Shown: piece by piece, positions 62,613 through 64,000 of the stretch
Position numbering within the stretch: the first letter of the stretch is position 1
Layout of the letters: the number at the start of each line of letters is the position of its first letter
Assembly (NCBI GenBank): GCA_964019155.1
Contig: OZ025242.1
Coordinates: 20,783,092-20,847,091, forward strand
From: Osedax fenrisi
Taxonomy: Eukaryota > Annelida > Polychaeta > Sabellida > Siboglinidae
Reading direction: 5' to 3'
Length of the DNA stretch: 64,000 bases
Translations under genes and position numbers: made by a program
Notes under the pieces: model-generated
Database searches by the model: none
What the model was told of the DNA's origin: nothing
Seen by the model: only the letters and a program-made list of their open reading frames with translations

Positions 62613-62693
<81 letters not shown>

Positions 62694-62704
62694 TAGATAG
62701 ATAG
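62613..62704. repeat. TA array ending in GATA
   Basis: About 75 bp of TA dinucleotides followed by a short run of GATA. Confidence 0.95.
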
Positions 62705-63109
62705 ATATATAGTTTATTGAGTGTTAGATGCACACAAAATGACATGAAACAATAATTTAATGATAACTGATAAATGACAAAAAGAATGATGGTTTAATGA
62801 CACATGCCATAAGTAAAATAATATAAAATAGACATAATAATAACATAGAAAGTACAGATTTAGTTATGAATTAGGATGCATAATAGATGATGTAATTTAG
62901 CTGATTTTTGAACTGCGATGACTCAACTTTCAGGTAAGGGGTGACCAATTCCTATATCATGGGAATATTCTAGAGCCAATAGAATGTATACTGACTCCAT
63001 ACTTCCAGAGACATATCACATATCGCAAAAAGCTAAATCACTTATCATAAGTATGCCACAAACACAGAGCTAATACAACAATTATAATAGGAGATTATCA
63101 TCCTCTTTA

Positions 63110-63638
63110 TGAGAAAACAACAAATAAAAATAAAGATGTAAGAATAATAATGATAATATGGGTATATTTTAAAACGAGATGCAATCAATAAGGTTCGCTT
63201 TAACGAATATTGATTTACGGGATGTAACATTGATGGGGAGCGAATTCAAGTCAGTAGATATTCTATTGCCGAAGTAATTAAGGTGTGCATTAGTTCTGCA
63301 TATGATCTTTCTGATCTTTTGTGCAGGCTCTCTACATCTATTGCTGTATACGTCGAATATCTTGTCAGGATCGACATCCACAAATCCAGTCAGTATTGTG
63401 TACGTTAATACCAGATCCGTTACCAACTTGTGAAGTGATAATGATTTAATATTTAGAAAAATAAGTCTATCGGTGTAACAACATTTGGGAATATTACATC
63501 TAGCAAATAATCGCTTAGTGAAATATTTGTGAATATTTTCAATGTGATTAGAATTAGTGATATACAATGGATCTGGATTCCAAATAGAATCAGATTTAAT
63601 CAATTGACGTACATATAATATATATATACTTTAAGTAG

Positions 63639-63681
<43 letters not shown>

Positions 63682-64000
63682 TTGGTAATGAAGCATCTTA
63701 ATAATCTATTAATGATTAAATAGGCTTTATTACAAATATTATTAATATGAATATTGAAACTTATATTATCACTAAATGTAATGCCCACATTTTTACAACT
63801 AGATTGCATTGGTAAAGTGTGTCCATTTAAATTATATACATGAGCGGGAAACGTATTTCCTACTCGTATCACTACAAATTTCTTATGAGCCAATTCGAGT
63901 TCCCATATTTTCATCCAATTTGATTTTCATCTAATTTGATATTATCGAGGGTATTTTGCAGAAGGAGACTACTATTAGTGGATTTGAACGAAAATGAAAA
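63110..64000 (-). pseudogene. LINE reverse transcriptase C-terminal region, frameshifted
   Basis: The minus strand reads the RT thumb and C-terminal segments: KNVGITFSDNISFNIHINNI, then ILIINRLLRCF-type helix, an AT tract, then LIKSDSIWNPDPLYITNSNH, FTKRLFARCNIPKCCYTDRL and NAHLNYFGNRISTDLNSLP. Two frames overlap at about 63600, so one frameshift is present. A TA array (63641-63677) has expanded inside the coding sequence. It continues beyond the right edge. The family differs from the 52.2-53.3 kb LINE. Confidence 0.85.

Larger units (their letters stand above)
58242..64000. other. EEF1AKMT4 intron 4 (continues past the right edge)
   Basis: Contains a 20-bp tandem array (58473-58566), a LINE 3' end (58660-58920), a SINE (59698-60004), a dispersed repeat shared with intron sequence near 15.5 kb (about 60500-60720), TA arrays (about 62613-62690 and 63641-63677) and a LINE fragment at the right edge. 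60910-62600 is AT-rich with nothing recognised. Confidence 0.75.

Overview
The window is eukaryotic nuclear DNA from an AT-rich animal genome, most likely an invertebrate. The evidence is three conserved spliced genes with GT-AG introns, a tRNA-derived SINE, non-LTR retrotransposon fragments, many small inverted-repeat transposons and large simple-repeat tracts. I cannot fix the phylum. There are no bacterial operons, no CRISPR array and no viral gene.

Layout. (1) 1911-28630, minus strand: the N-terminal part of a CKAP5/XMAP215/ch-TOG microtubule polymerase. It has 16 exons that join in one open frame of 646 codons: start codon, TOG1, TOG2, basic linker and the beginning of TOG3. The rest lies beyond the left edge. 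Its first intron is 10.5 kb and full of transposons and minisatellites; many of its other introns are built largely of simple repeats. (2) 32507-36566, minus strand: a complete CCT2 (chaperonin TCP-1 beta) gene, 10 exons, 529 aa. (3) 40759-58241, plus strand: the first four exons of an EEF1AKMT4-like methyltransferase. Its introns are long and its 3' part lies beyond the right edge. CCT2 and EEF1AKMT4 are divergent, with 4.2 kb between their start codons. The products act on related housekeeping processes: CCT folds tubulin and actin, CKAP5 polymerises tubulin, and EEF1AKMT4 methylates elongation factor eEF1A. Their adjacency is probably not functional.

Repeats dominate the rest. I recognise: hAT-like MITEs with perfect 8-bp target duplications (333-1736, 21759-22173, 44310-44651, 44905-45224); TTAA-flanked elements, some nested inside one another (13192-14408 around 13627-14262; 45935-47166 around 46025-46632); a family with mini-hairpin termini in which one copy has inserted into another, with the uninterrupted site preserved elsewhere in the window; SINE copies at five sites; and four LINE fragments, the largest at 52.2-53.3 kb and 63.1-64.0 kb.

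The most unusual items are a perfect 38-bp palindrome present three times within 1.05 kb upstream of EEF1AKMT4 (two full copies and one with a 36-bp core), a roughly 300-bp palindrome at 30.4-30.7 kb, and a CKAP5 intron made almost entirely of a 1.3-kb AGT/AGC triplet array. An orphan exon-like segment at 55596-55705 on the minus strand has good splice sites and a protein-like translation that I could not assign.
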